A stretch of 42,859 nt of DNA from Acidobacteriota bacterium. GTDB lineage: Bacteria; Acidobacteriota; Terriglobia; Bryobacterales; Bryobacteraceae. Positions within the stretch are counted from its first letter, which is position 1. Every line of letters begins with the position of its first letter. The stretch covers positions 1 through 42,859 of the forward strand of contig QHXW01000207.1 in NCBI GenBank assembly GCA_003223115.1, in the 5' to 3' direction. The position numbers and the translations under genes were made by a program. Shown piece by piece: positions 33,483 through 42,336 of the stretch. The notes under the pieces were generated by a model. It did not search any database. It saw nothing but the letters and a program-made list of their open reading frames with translations, and was not told the origin of the DNA.

Positions 33483-36400
33483 ATGCATCCGGATCAACAT
33501 GAGAGCCGTTATATGGTCGGGCTGGACGTGGGCTCGACAACTGTCAAGGCGGTCGTAGTCGAACGCGAGAGCGACAAAATCATCTGGAGTGATTACCAGC
33601 GCCACGAAACCAAGCAGCCGGAAAAAGTCTACGAGTTCCTGGGGCGCATGGAGAAGGAAGCCGAAATCAGCCCCCGCAACACCCGCATCTTCATGACCGG
33701 ATCGGGGGGCGGCACCCTGGCCAGCCTGATTGGGGCGAAATTTGTTCAGGAAGTCACCGCCGTGTCACTCGCGGTTGAGAAGTTACATCCAGAAGTCTAC
33801 TCGGTGATCGAGCTGGGCGGGCAGGATGCCAAAATCATCGTCTTCAAGGCGGATGCCGAGAACGGCCGCAAGAAGAAAATCCCGTCGATGAACGACAAAT
33901 GCGCCGGCGGCACCGGGGCCGTGATCGACAAGATCAACGCCAAGCTCAAAATTCCTGCGGCGGACTTGTGTAACCAGGGGTACCACAACGTCAAGCTGCA
34001 TAAAGTGGCAGGCAAGTGCGGTGTTTTCGCCGAGACCGACGTCAACGGCTTGCAAAAAGAGGGCACACCGCCGGACGAGTTGATGGCCTCCCTGTTCGAA
34101 GCCATCGTGCTGCAGAACCTCACGGTGCTGACGCGCGGCCATACGCTCAAACCGCACGTGCTGCTGCTCGGTGGGCCCAACTCATTCATCCGCGGAATGC
34201 GCGAGGCTTGGCAGGCCAACATCCCCAAGATGTGGCGCGACCGCAAGGTCGAAATTCCCGAGGGTGCAAAGCCCGAAGAACTGATCAAGGTACCCGAGAA
34301 CGCGCAATATTTTGCTGCGCTCGGGTCTGTTGAATTCGGCAGGGATGAAGACGAGTGCGTCGGCTGCTATCGCGGTACTGAAGCGCTGGTGCATTACATG
34401 GATGTTGGCAGGCAGGAGGAAAAGGCCAAGTCAGGAGCATCCGGGCTGGTGAAATCATCCACCGAGCTCGAGTCCTTCAAAGATAAGTACCGGCGCAAAA
34501 AATTCACGCCCGCTACCTTCCAGCGCGGCCAGACTGTCGGGGGATTCGTGGGTGTGGACGGCGGCTCCACCTCCACTAAGGCCGTGCTGCTCGACGAAAA
34601 AGGCGACATTCTGTGCAAGGTTTATCAACTTTCGAACGGCAACCCGATTCAGGACACCATCGACATGTTCGAAGGACTGCGCAAGCAGGTGGAGGATCAG
34701 GGCGCCAACCTCGAAGTGATGGGCGTGGGCACCACCGGCTACGCCAAGGACATTCTCAAAGACGTGCTCAAAGCGGATGTGGCGCTGGTCGAAACCGTGG
34801 CCCATACCGAATCGGCCATGAAGTTCTACGACGATCCGCACGTCATCGTGGACGTCGGCGGCCAGGACATCAAGCTGATCGTCCTCAAAGACGGCCGGGT
34901 AAAAGATTTCAAGCTGAACACGCAATGCTCGGCCGGCAACGGGTACTTCCTGCAATCTACCGCGGAGGGCTTTGGCCTCAAGGTGGAACAATATTCCGAT
35001 CTGGCGTTCTCCGCGACCGCCATGCCCATGTTCGGCTATGGCTGCGCGGTCTTTATGCAGTCTGACATCGTGAATTTTCAGCGTCAGGGCTGGCGCGCGG
35101 AAGAGATTCTCGCGGGACTCGCCGCCGTGCTGCCCAAGAACGTGTTCCTCTACGTCGCGAGCATTCCGAATCTGGCTGCTCTCGGTTCGCGATTCATCCT
35201 TCAGGGCGGTACGCAAAATAATCTCGCCGTCGTCAAGGCTGAGGTGGATTTCATCAACGCCAGCTTTCGCGCGGCGGGCAAGAAGCCCGAAGTCATCGTG
35301 CACGAGCATTGCGGCGAATCTGGCGCAATCGGCGCCGGCGCGGAAGCCCTACGGCTGTGGCGCAACGGTAAACAAACCACATTCGTGGGCCTGAATGCCG
35401 TGCGCGATATTATTTACCGCACTACCCGCAACGAGAACACGCGCTGTAATTTCTGCAAAAACACCTGCCTGCGCACGTTCATCGACGTGCAGACGGGCGA
35501 TTCCGGCGGTTTCATTCCGCTGGGCAAAGTCACCAAAGTCCCACTCCAGGCCGGCGAGCGCCGCCTCATCATCGCCACCTGCGAGAAAGGCACGGTAGAA
35601 GACGTGAACGACATGCGCGAGATCAAGGCCGGTCTCGACGAGAAAAAGAACGCGTTCCCGAATTTCGTCGATATGGCGGCTCACGAAGTCTTCAAATCAC
35701 GAAACCCGAAGGTCATAGCCGACCCGATTCCCGCACGCGCCTGGACCAAGGCCACACGCGAGCGCATCGAGCTGATGAAGAACCGCAAAACCCTCAAAAT
35801 CGGCATTCCGCGTGTGCTGAACCAGTACGTTTACGCGCCTCTGTTCAACTCCTACCTCGAGAGTCTCGGCGTTCCGGCGGAAAACATCGTGTACTCCGAT
35901 TACACCAGCGGCGACCTTTACCGCGCCGGCTCGAGCCGCGGTGCCATCGACCCCTGCTTCCCGGCCAAGATCGGCATCGCGCACGTGCATAACCTGATCG
36001 CCATCAAGGGCGCGCGCAAGCAGTTCAACGTGATCTTCTTCCCCATGATCGACGTGCTCACGTCGCCGTTGGTGAATATTACGGGATCGAACGCCTGCCC
36101 CACTGTGACCGCCACTCCGGAAACGGTGAAGGCCGCGTACACCAAGGAATCCGATGTTTTCGCCGATCACGGCATCACGTATCTGGATCCGATCGTCAAT
36201 CTCGGGGATCGCCTGCTTCTGGAGCACCAGATGTTCGTGGCATGGAAACCGATTCTCGGCCTTTCCGAGGAAGAGAACGCCCGCGCCATCGACGCCGGCT
36301 ACAAAGCTCAGGAAGATTACGAGTCGAGCATCCAGAAACGGGCGCGCCAAGTATTAGACGAGCTCGAGCGTGAGGACCGCATCGGGATCGTCATGCTGGG

Positions 36401-36962
36401 CCGGCCTTATCACCACGACCCCGGTCTGAACCACGAAATTCTAGAGGAATTCCAGAAGCTCGGCTACCCCATCTTTTCGCAGAGCACGTTGCCGCTTGAT
36501 CCGGACATGCTCGAGCGGCTGTTCGGTGATGAAGTGCGCTCGGGAGCCATCACGAGCCCGCTCGATATTCAAGACGTGTGGAAGAACTCCTACTCGTGCA
36601 GCACCAATCACAAGGTCTGGGCCGCGAAATTCACGGCACGGCACCCGAACCTGGTGGCGCTCGAAATTTCGAGTTTCAAGTGTGGCCACGACGCGCCCAT
36701 TTACGGCGTGATCGAGGGCATCATTGAGAAATCCGGCACGCCCTATTTCTGTTTCAAAGACCTGGACGAGAACAAGCCATCCGGCTCCATCAGGATTCGC
36801 GTCGAGACCATTGATTATTTCCTGCGCCGCTACCGCGAGGATGTGATCAAGAAAGCCACTGCGGCGCGGGAGATTGAGGCCCGGCTGGCCGCATACGAGC
36901 GCGCGCTGCGCGGAGAGTCAATACTGGGGGTGGAGCGGGAGAACGAGCTGCAGTGCGTCTGA
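33483..36962 (+). CDS. Tandem acyl-CoA dehydratase activase (two BadF/BcrA ASKHA ATPase domains) with DUF2229-like C-terminus
   Basis: A 1159-residue protein with two activase domains in tandem. Domain 1 (~10-300) has MVGLDVGSTTVKAVVVE, KCAGGTGAVID (C140) and KCGVFAETDVN (C179). Domain 2 (~355-630) has GVDGGSTSTKAVLLDEKG, QCSAGNGYFLQ (C482) and GCAVFMQSDIV (C521). The paired cysteines match those bridging a [4Fe-4S] cluster in activase dimers, so one chain could form an internal pseudo-dimer. The C-terminal half has RCNFCKNTCLRTF (C655, C658, C662) and a DUF2229/HgdB-like region with GRPYHHDPGLNHEI and YSCSTNHK. The ATG at 33483 has GGAGG 6 nt upstream and is preferred over GTG 33465. It should deliver ATP-gated electrons to the partner protein. 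Confidence 0.88.
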   Translation: MHPDQHESRYMVGLDVGSTTVKAVVVERESDKIIWSDYQRHETKQPEKVYEFLGRMEKEAEISPRNTRIFMTGSGGGTLASLIGAKFVQEVTAVSLAVEKLHPEVYSVIELGGQDAKIIVFKADAENGRKKKIPSMNDKCAGGTGAVIDKINAKLKIPAADLCNQGYHNVKLHKVAGKCGVFAETDVNGLQKEGTPPDELMASLFEAIVLQNLTVLTRGHTLKPHVLLLGGPNSFIRGMREAWQANIPKMWRDRKVEIPEGAKPEELIKVPENAQYFAALGSVEFGRDEDECVGCYRGTEALVHYMDVGRQEEKAKSGASGLVKSSTELESFKDKYRRKKFTPATFQRGQTVGGFVGVDGGSTSTKAVLLDEKGDILCKVYQLSNGNPIQDTIDMFEGLRKQVEDQGANLEVMGVGTTGYAKDILKDVLKADVALVETVAHTESAMKFYDDPHVIVDVGGQDIKLIVLKDGRVKDFKLNTQCSAGNGYFLQSTAEGFGLKVEQYSDLAFSATAMPMFGYGCAVFMQSDIVNFQRQGWRAEEILAGLAAVLPKNVFLYVASIPNLAALGSRFILQGGTQNNLAVVKAEVDFINASFRAAGKKPEVIVHEHCGESGAIGAGAEALRLWRNGKQTTFVGLNAVRDIIYRTTRNENTRCNFCKNTCLRTFIDVQTGDSGGFIPLGKVTKVPLQAGERRLIIATCEKGTVEDVNDMREIKAGLDEKKNAFPNFVDMAAHEVFKSRNPKVIADPIPARAWTKATRERIELMKNRKTLKIGIPRVLNQYVYAPLFNSYLESLGVPAENIVYSDYTSGDLYRAGSSRGAIDPCFPAKIGIAHVHNLIAIKGARKQFNVIFFPMIDVLTSPLVNITGSNACPTVTATPETVKAAYTKESDVFADHGITYLDPIVNLGDRLLLEHQMFVAWKPILGLSEEENARAIDAGYKAQEDYESSIQKRARQVLDELEREDRIGIVMLGRPYHHDPGLNHEILEEFQKLGYPIFSQSTLPLDPDMLERLFGDEVRSGAITSPLDIQDVWKNSYSCSTNHKVWAAKFTARHPNLVALEISSFKCGHDAPIYGVIEGIIEKSGTPYFCFKDLDENKPSGSIRIRVETIDYFLRRYREDVIKKATAAREIEARLAAYERALRGESILGVERENELQCV

Positions 36963-37079
36963 GCCTTATCCTGCAGCGTGGCTTGCCGGAAAACACCCAG
37001 GCCAATCGTTCAGCTTGCGCAAACGAACGCCTGTGAACTTCGGGGGGACGTTTTCCAGTCCAGGCGGCGCCGGACCGGG

Positions 37080-37382
37080 TCAGCCTCGACGGCTGCCGGC
37101 GGCTACCACGGCCGCTTTTTCGCGTTCAGCCATCAGGAGCCGACGCAGCGTGCGCAGGTCGTTCAGAATGCGGCCGCTCGTCTTAATATGGGATGAGAGC
37201 TTTTCTAGGTTATAAGCCACAATCTGCAGCGCCTCCTTTCGGCGTTCTGCCTTCTCCCCGATAGAGAGCATAATCTCCTCTTCGACGTCTCGCCTGGCCT
37301 CCTCAATGGCTTCGGCCAGCAGGGACACATACTGATGCGAGCTTTCAATGTTGTCGAACGGCGTTTCTGACGTATAACTCAT
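37080..37382 (-). CDS. Small helical protein, unknown function
   Basis: A 100-residue, highly charged, probably coiled-coil protein (YVSLLAEAIEEARRDVEEEI, ERRKEALQIVAYNLEKLSSH, LNDLRTLRRLLMAEREKAAV). There is no signal peptide or membrane segment. The ATG at 37382 is chosen over an upstream in-frame ATG because AGAAAGG lies ~7 nt before it. It is convergent with the activase gene (117 nt between stops). No function can be inferred beyond likely oligomerisation. Confidence 0.65.
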   Translation of the reverse strand: MSYTSETPFDNIESSHQYVSLLAEAIEEARRDVEEEIMLSIGEKAERRKEALQIVAYNLEKLSSHIKTSGRILNDLRTLRRLLMAEREKAAVVAAGSRRG

Positions 37383-37577
37383 AGCGCGCCTTTCTGAATG
37401 CGGCTGCCTCCGCAAAAGTCGCTTACTACTGTGGGAGTCTTAACGTTTATTAATTCTCGCACAGAAGTTGTCCGATAGGGCCGTCGGATTTGGAGGAGCC
37501 TGGCACGGGTGTGCTCCCTGAAGGGAATACAGCCGCGAGAGAGCGTGAAACCGCACATTGGTCACATTGGCCCGAAT

Positions 37578-37607
37578 TTGGTGGGAGTACCTGCGCCGTG
37601 TTACGAT
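37578..37607 (+). promoter_or_regulatory. Candidate promoter of tRNA-Asp
   Basis: TTGGTG (37578-37583) and TACGAT (37602-37607) are spaced by 18 nt, and the -10 ends 23 nt before the mature tRNA 5' end. Each hexamer matches four of six consensus bases, so this is a plausible but not strong call. Confidence 0.35.
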
Positions 37608-37630
37608 CCAAGTATCCGACACATTTCAGC

Positions 37631-37707
<77 letters not shown>

Positions 37708-37713
37708 ATTCTT

Positions 37714-37994
37714 TCAATCAGTTAGCTTCCTCGACTTCGGCTTCTTTTGGCCTACGTGAAGTAGGCGTGAACTAGATGCTTTCTTTCCGCCCTTGCCGGC
37801 TTCCTTGAGCACCCCTGCAATTAAATCGACCGTCTTGCGCTTGAGCTCTTCCCGGAGATGCTGGTACCGCCGCAACTCGCGGCTTTCATGCCCAGTCAGC
37901 AGACCGATGATGTTGTCCTCGACTCCGGCGCTGGTCAGGGTCGACGCTGCGAAATGGCGGAGATCAAGAAGTGACAGAGATCGCAGCCAGCCAC
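37714..37994 (-). pseudogene. Tyrosine recombinase (integrase) C-terminal remnant next to tRNA-Asp
   Basis: The minus strand encodes SLLDLRHFAASTLTSAGVED, then NIIGLLTGHESRELRRYQHL and REELKRKTVDLIAGVLKEAG with a basic tail, ending 6 nt beyond the tRNA CCA. These are the Arg-II box (DLRH), the GH(E/S) box and the catalytic Tyr (RRYQHL) of phage-type integrases. The box-II histidine of HxLR is replaced by Leu. An in-frame TAG lies just upstream (~37994) and the N-terminal and core-binding domains are absent. Location and orientation fit an integrative element inserted at the tRNA 3' end. Confidence 0.72.
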
Positions 37995-38029
37995 CCTAGG
38001 AGCGTCAACCAGTCACACGCCATCTCACC

Positions 38030-38514
38030 TGAAACCATAAAGTGGCCGCAAGTTTCGATTTTGAACCATAATGTGGCCGGGAGTATTGAGACAGGAGCGG
38101 CGCCGAACATCTGGAGCCGACACAAAGTCTTTGTAATCTGTTTACAGCCCGCCTGTACGTGTGATCCAATACACCTATACTACAGGCTTTTCCACGTCAT
38201 TGCTCAGCGGTTTGCTGATTACCAGAGGGTCCGCGCGGTTGCCAGGAGAGACCGGGCTCGGGTGGAGGTTAGATAGGCGGCTTATCAACTACATGCAAGG
38301 GGTGTCAAGATCGCTCGAAAACACCTCCTCCTGCTTCTGACAAATTCGGAACTACCTCAATCTCGAGGCGGGTCGCGCGGCACTTCAGCAGGTCAGGCAA
38401 GAACTCAATCGTGGGGGTCGAGGACGGATAAGTCGAACCCAATTTATACTTCAAAGGGACAGCCGCCGCTGCACTGGCCACATTATGGTTCAAGACGGCC
38501 ATTTTATGATTCAA
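38030..38514. mobile_element. Non-autonomous IS-like element with doubled inverted terminal repeats
   Basis: TTGAACCATAATGTGGCC at 38061-38078 recurs as a perfect 18-bp inverted copy at 38476-38493. Each end has a second, imperfect copy further out: TGAAACCATAAAGTGGCC (38030-38047) and GGCCATTTTATGATTCAA (38497-38514). Multiple terminal repeats are typical of IS21-type ends, where they bind the transposase. The ~400-bp interior encodes no transposase I can recognise, so this is a deletion derivative or MITE-like element. An 8-bp direct repeat AGTCACAC occurs at 38011-38018 and 38514-38521 and may be a target duplication, though its left copy is 11 bp from the outer repeat. Confidence 0.6.
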
Positions 38515-38515
38515 G

Positions 38516-39214
38516 TCACACCAACACGTAGTCGGTGGTTTCTCCGATGCGAGCCTTCAGCTCCTGGACCCAAGTGCGGGCATTCGCCCGATGTGTCACG
38601 CGGCCCAGAAAATCCAACCGCTCCGCAATGCCGTTGCGGTTCTTGCGAATGTCTTCCTTGGTGGTCTTGGCATACAGGCGAACAAACGCGTCAAGGTCGT
38701 TGAGCTTGGCGAAGACGTAGGTGGCGTGCCCAAGTTCTGGAACTTCAACAACGATCGCGTGTTCAAGCTCCATGATGTACTCGGCGCGAAACAGATACGT
38801 TTTGCGGGCGCGCTTGCGGAGTTGATTGTAGAAGAACAAGTCGTAGTCGGGCTTCCAGGAGATCTGTGCCACATCGAAATCGCCGGCAATGCCCAAGTCG
38901 CCGCAGAGCCGGTCGAGTTCTCGCCGTTCCAGCGGTTCACGCTCCAGGCGCAGGCGGATTCGTTCGAGGGCGGTGAAGTAGTGGCCAAAGCGGTGGTAGC
39001 TTCGTTTCGCAGCCTGAACCTGGTCGCGGATGTCTCTCGGCAGGGACAGCTTGATGCTGCTGGGCAGCGCGGACAGCCAGAAAATGAGCTGCCACTCGCT
39101 CGAACGCAGCCGGTACTTCCCGCTGGCCACAAAGGTTGCTTCGATGCCCATCTTGGCGCCCAGCAGGTGTTTCCACTGGTTCCAGTGAGGTGGGTTTGCA
39201 CGGCGTGGCCTCAA
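38516..39214 (-). CDS. Hypothetical protein of the integrated element
   Basis: A 232-residue soluble, charged protein (ATG 39214; an internal Met at residue 22, MGIEATFVASGKYRL, is an alternative start). It is rich in Arg, Leu and Glu, with helical stretches such as HRFGHYFTALERIRLRLERE and RKNRNGIAERLDFLGRVTHR. I recognise no domain. Its stop codon (38516-38518) lies inside the 8-bp repeat at the edge of the IS-like element, so its natural C-terminus may have been replaced at insertion. A protein-like stretch in another frame upstream (near 39220-39300) raises the possibility of an N-terminal frameshift. Confidence 0.5.
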   Translation of the reverse strand: MRPRRANPPHWNQWKHLLGAKMGIEATFVASGKYRLRSSEWQLIFWLSALPSSIKLSLPRDIRDQVQAAKRSYHRFGHYFTALERIRLRLEREPLERRELDRLCGDLGIAGDFDVAQISWKPDYDLFFYNQLRKRARKTYLFRAEYIMELEHAIVVEVPELGHATYVFAKLNDLDAFVRLYAKTTKEDIRKNRNGIAERLDFLGRVTHRANARTWVQELKARIGETTDYVLV

Positions 39215-39525
39215 GCGCGATCACGGCTGCCTGTTCTGGATTTTCATATGGCGCGGAGACTATGGAAGCTGCTTGGGCTCCGTAGATCACAGCGTTGGAA
39301 GAAAGACGGATTATCGAACTGCACCTGATCGATTTGCTCCTGAAAGAACAAAGCCACCCGAGGCTCAATGGTTTCAGTCTCAAGGTCAGATCACGTCTTC
39401 ATTGCCTGCCTGGCCCTTGGGCGCATCGTGCTGGGATGTGCGTGATTCAAATTCCGATTAAGCGCCCGAGATTCGGGTGTTGGATTTCCGAGTCGCACAT
39501 CTATTTAAAAAGGAGACGTTTTAAA
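39215..39525. other. Intergenic region between the hypothetical gene and the PRTRC-E-like gene
   Basis: No supported gene. The minus strand carries a short protein-like stretch, YGAQAASIVSAPYENPEQAA followed by VIALEATP, in a frame different from the downstream 232-residue gene. This could be a lost N-terminal extension or coincidence. The 3' end holds the Shine-Dalgarno (AGGAG, 39511-39515) for the GTG at 39526. Confidence 0.35.
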
Positions 39526-40026
39526 GTGTTCACAGAATTGGTGCCGCTGCTGAAACAGCGGGTCGTGATCATTACAGTTTCGGATGTAGGCCAAGGACTG
39601 CTGCGGGTAAACATCATCCCTCGAAAGCTCGACGGGGACTCCGAGCAGGCCCTGGCGCTCACAACGCCACTCTCAATCACCGGCAAACCCGGGGAACTGC
39701 ACCGGGAATTGCCCGGCCAACTCGCATCCTTCACGGAGTCGGTGGTCAAGACCAGGTCGAATTTGGAGGCGTTGAGGACGCAACATGCCGCCGCGGTCAA
39801 AGCAGTCGAAGCCGAGAACAAGAAGAAGCTCGACGAAAAGAAGAAACTGAATGGAGCCAAGGCCGCGAGCGCGTCGCCACAGCCCAGCCCTACGTCAGAG
39901 TTCAAGGATGGGAAACCGGTCTTCGGCAGCACGTCGCCCGTAACTCCTAGCGACTGCCGGGGCCTATTCGACGCGCCAGCGGAGCAATCGGAGACCGACG
40001 GCGCCAGTGATCCCAACCAAGGATGA
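39526..40026 (+). CDS. PRTRC system protein E-like
   Basis: A 166-residue protein starting (M)FTELVPLLKQRVVIITVSDV, then LLRVNIIPRKLDGDSEQALA, LTTPLSITGKPGELHRELPG and a coiled Lys/Glu-rich segment (AAAVKAVEAENKKKLDEKKK). This matches by eye the PRTRC-system protein E pattern (FT-x-L-x-P-L-L ... LRVNVIPKKL ... LTTPLSxTGTPxELDxELP). PRTRC genes form a conserved, uncharacterised plasmid-associated cluster with ThiF- and ParB-related members. The C-terminal ~60 residues are Pro/Ser-rich. The GTG at 39526 has AGGAG ten nt upstream; upstream in-frame codons lack such a site. None of the other PRTRC genes is present nearby. Confidence 0.68.
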   Translation: MFTELVPLLKQRVVIITVSDVGQGLLRVNIIPRKLDGDSEQALALTTPLSITGKPGELHRELPGQLASFTESVVKTRSNLEALRTQHAAAVKAVEAENKKKLDEKKKLNGAKAASASPQPSPTSEFKDGKPVFGSTSPVTPSDCRGLFDAPAEQSETDGASDPNQG

Positions 40027-40239
40027 GCCGACGCGCAAAAGTAGCATCCAGGACCAAGCTGTAGGTTGCCAGAGTAGATGAAAATGCCCGCGTTGACGCC
40101 AAAGAGCAAATCGTTATTCCTTGCCAAATAGTGACAGCCTACAGAGCGCCGAGCGCTCCTTCGCACGGCGAATCCGAAGCGTGAACTCATCCTTGTCGAT
40201 GAGGCCGCCCGGCTTGTTCTCCAGGGCAGAGGAAACGGG

Positions 40240-41370
40240 ACATGATCTCCGGCGCCATCGTTTTGTTTCGCAGCATGGTGCGCCTCGAAACCATCGATCC
40301 CGGCCTGGACTCCTCTAATCTGCTCACCTTCCGCGTTCCCCTTACAGCAGGGCGTTATCGGGAGGCTCGTGCACGCTCGCAGTTCCTCGAGCGGGCTCTC
40401 GATCAAATCGCTCACTTTCCCGGAGTCCTCTCCGCGAGCGGTAAGTTTTCTCCCCTTCACCGGCCCCGGCGACGGCACTTCGGTGAATATCGAAGGACGG
40501 CTGCCGTCCAAGCCAGGCGCGGAGCTGGAGGCGATCATCCAAACCGTGATGCCCGGATATTTCCACACGCTCGGCATTCCGTTCAAGAGCGGGCGCGACT
40601 TCACCGATTCCGACAATCGCCCCGACTCACCCTACCGTTTCATCGTGAATGAGGCATTCGTGCGGCAATTCCTGCGCGGCGAACAGCCTCTCGGCAAACG
40701 GATCAACGCGATCAAGGATCTTCAGAATCCGTATGGCGAAATCATCGGCGTCGTGGCCGACGTGCGCGAATCCTCGATTGATCACAAACCGGAGCCGACC
40801 GTCTATTACCCCCACGCCCACCTGACTTATCCACGCATGGTATTTCTCGTTCGCGCGGACCGCAATCCGCTCGGCCTCGCCGAGCCGACACGGCGCGCAA
40901 TGCGGCAGCTCGATCCGGAACAGCGCATCGCCGCAGTACAAACGCTCGAAGATGTGCTGGGCGAAAACATCTCCCGCCTGCGGTTCAGCTCGTGGCTGCT
41001 TGCGGGATTTGCCACAGTGGCCCTAGTGCTGACCGCGGTCGGCATTTACGGATTGCTGGCGTATTCAGTCTCGGCACGAACGCGCGAATTCGGCGTCCGC
41101 TCGGCACTGGGGGCCGGGCCGAAGCGCATTGTTGCCCTGGTGCTCACGAGCGGCATTCGCCCGGTTCTGGGTGGATTAGCTGTCGGATGCGCGGGAGCAC
41201 TCTCCTTGTCGGGCCTGCTGAAGAGCCTCTTATTCGGTGTCGGCCCGCGTGAACCGCTGACTTTCGCGGGCGTGCCGTTATTGCTCGCTGCCGTCGCGCT
41301 GCTGGCCGCCTATCTACCCGCGCGTAAAGCCGCCTTGCTCGACCCGATGGACGCCTTGCGAATCGAGTAG
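40240..41370 (+). pseudogene. ADOP-family permease, C-terminal half, 5' truncated and frameshifted
   Basis: Homology begins abruptly near 40242 with MISGAIVLFRSMVRLETIDP (the membrane helix before periplasmic core 2). It continues to HFPGVLSAS and then shifts frame near 40440 into VSFLPFTGPGDGTSVNIEGR, VMPGYFHTLGIPFKSGRDF, EQPLGKRINAIKDLQN, the GIYGLLAYSVSARTREFGVR helix region and the terminal PARKAALLDPMDALRIE. The N-terminal membrane segment and core 1 are missing. A 5' truncated permease inside a plasmid-like region suggests capture of a chromosomal fragment or recombination between repeated ADOP copies. Confidence 0.82.
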
Positions 41371-41439
41371 CGCCATTAGGCCGCACATCAGGGCCAAAGT
41401 CCTCCCTAACGCCTTACCGTTTGCGGACGGTTCCGGCCG

Positions 41440-41853
41440 GCCGGGGACGCTGGAAGGTCCGGCAATCGCCGTTCGAGCGACAGCCGCCGGCCGCGGTATC
41501 CGCCTGAACTTACTCGACTCAATCTCAGTCGGTGTCGATCGCATGCAGCGCAACTTCGCTCCGATGCAAAAGCAGGTGGAGTCGTGGCGCGGACTGGAAC
41601 TGAGCAACGTCGCAGCGAAGATGATTGTCTACGAGGCGTTCATCGAAAGCGAACTCGAGGTTCCGAAGCACTTGGCTCGAAGGGTGCATGATTTGTACTG
41701 AGCCAGTGTACGAAGAGTTCCACGCGCGGACCCTGTGGAGCTTGTCCAATGTCATTCACTTCGGCCTTCAAAGAACTCGACCCGATCCCGCAATTCAAAG
41801 CCACGGCGAAGCTGAGCGAATTCCTGGAAGCGCGACTTGCCCGGAAGTTCTGA
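41440..41853 (+). pseudogene. DUF932-like phage/plasmid protein, C-terminal remnant
   Basis: Joined over three frames the sequence reads RLNLLDSISVGVDRMQRNFA, PMQKQVESWRGLELSNVAAK, MIVYEAFIESELEVPKHLAR, RVHDLY; after a shift near 41698, EPVYEEFHARTLWSLSN; and after another near 41748, FTSAFKELDPIPQFKATAKL, SEFLEARLARKF and a TGA at 41851. This resembles the C-terminal part of DUF932-type proteins found on phages and plasmids; the family name is from memory and tentative. No start is visible upstream. Confidence 0.5.
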
Positions 41854-41954
41854 GGCGCTGTGAAAACGGTGACGGCAGGCCGACCGAACCTGCTGTCACC
41901 GCGGTGAATATTGATGGCCTCCTGCGCGAAGGCAGTGTCATAGGAGAAACCGCC

Positions 41955-42161
41955 ATGGCTTGTCCAGACTGTGGCTCGTCGACCGGGGACTTACGATTTG
42001 TTACATCTGTCGAAACGCATGGCCTGGATTGTGGGCCCTATGAAGTATTCAACGAAGAGTTCGTTGTCTGTTGCGGGTGCGGCGGGCGATATGACATTCG
42101 CGACTGGGGAAAACGCGCCAGAGTTGAGGCCAGCGATCTGCACTCCATTGAGACCTATTGA
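41955..42161 (+). CDS. Small zinc-ribbon-like protein
   Basis: A 68-residue protein with two cysteine knuckles: MACPDCGSSTGDLR (CxxC) near the N-terminus and VVCCGCGGRYDIRDW (CCxC) later, about 35 residues apart, the layout of a zinc ribbon. AGGAG ~8 nt upstream supports the ATG at 41955. It follows the DUF932-like remnant and may come from the same plasmid-type module. No function can be assigned. Confidence 0.5.
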   Translation: MACPDCGSSTGDLRFVTSVETHGLDCGPYEVFNEEFVVCCGCGGRYDIRDWGKRARVEASDLHSIETY

Positions 42162-42336
42162 AACGGCGACGCCCGGCCGAATTGCGTTCAATCCGACGAA
42201 CGGACCCGGTGCTGTGCCCACGCGAACAGACTTCCTCAGGTCACCGGCGCCGAGCGGTCAGGTAAGTAGGAATTCAAACATCCCGCTTGAAGGGTCGACG
42301 CGACATTCACTCCTGATAGAGGACGGAGAATCCGCT

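Noticed and set aside
37383-37577. Possible short ORFs upstream of the tRNA
   Set aside because: No conserved-looking sequence and no Shine-Dalgarno; only the tRNA promoter candidate is kept.
38591-39328. A 245-codon plus-strand open frame
   Set aside because: Antisense to the 232-residue minus-strand gene, with no recognisable domain; composition looks like a GC-rich shadow.
40114-40238. Minus-strand stretch reading LENKPGGLIDKDEFTLRIRR, reminiscent of a serine recombinase coiled region
   Set aside because: Only ~40 codons, no catalytic domain and no start; similarity too weak to call, though it fits the mobile character of the region.
39501-40616. A 371-codon open frame on the minus strand spanning the PRTRC-E-like gene and the permease remnant
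   Set aside because: Its sequence is Ser/Pro/Arg-rich and shadow-like, and it overlaps a plus-strand gene with a good ribosome-binding site and a recognisable family.
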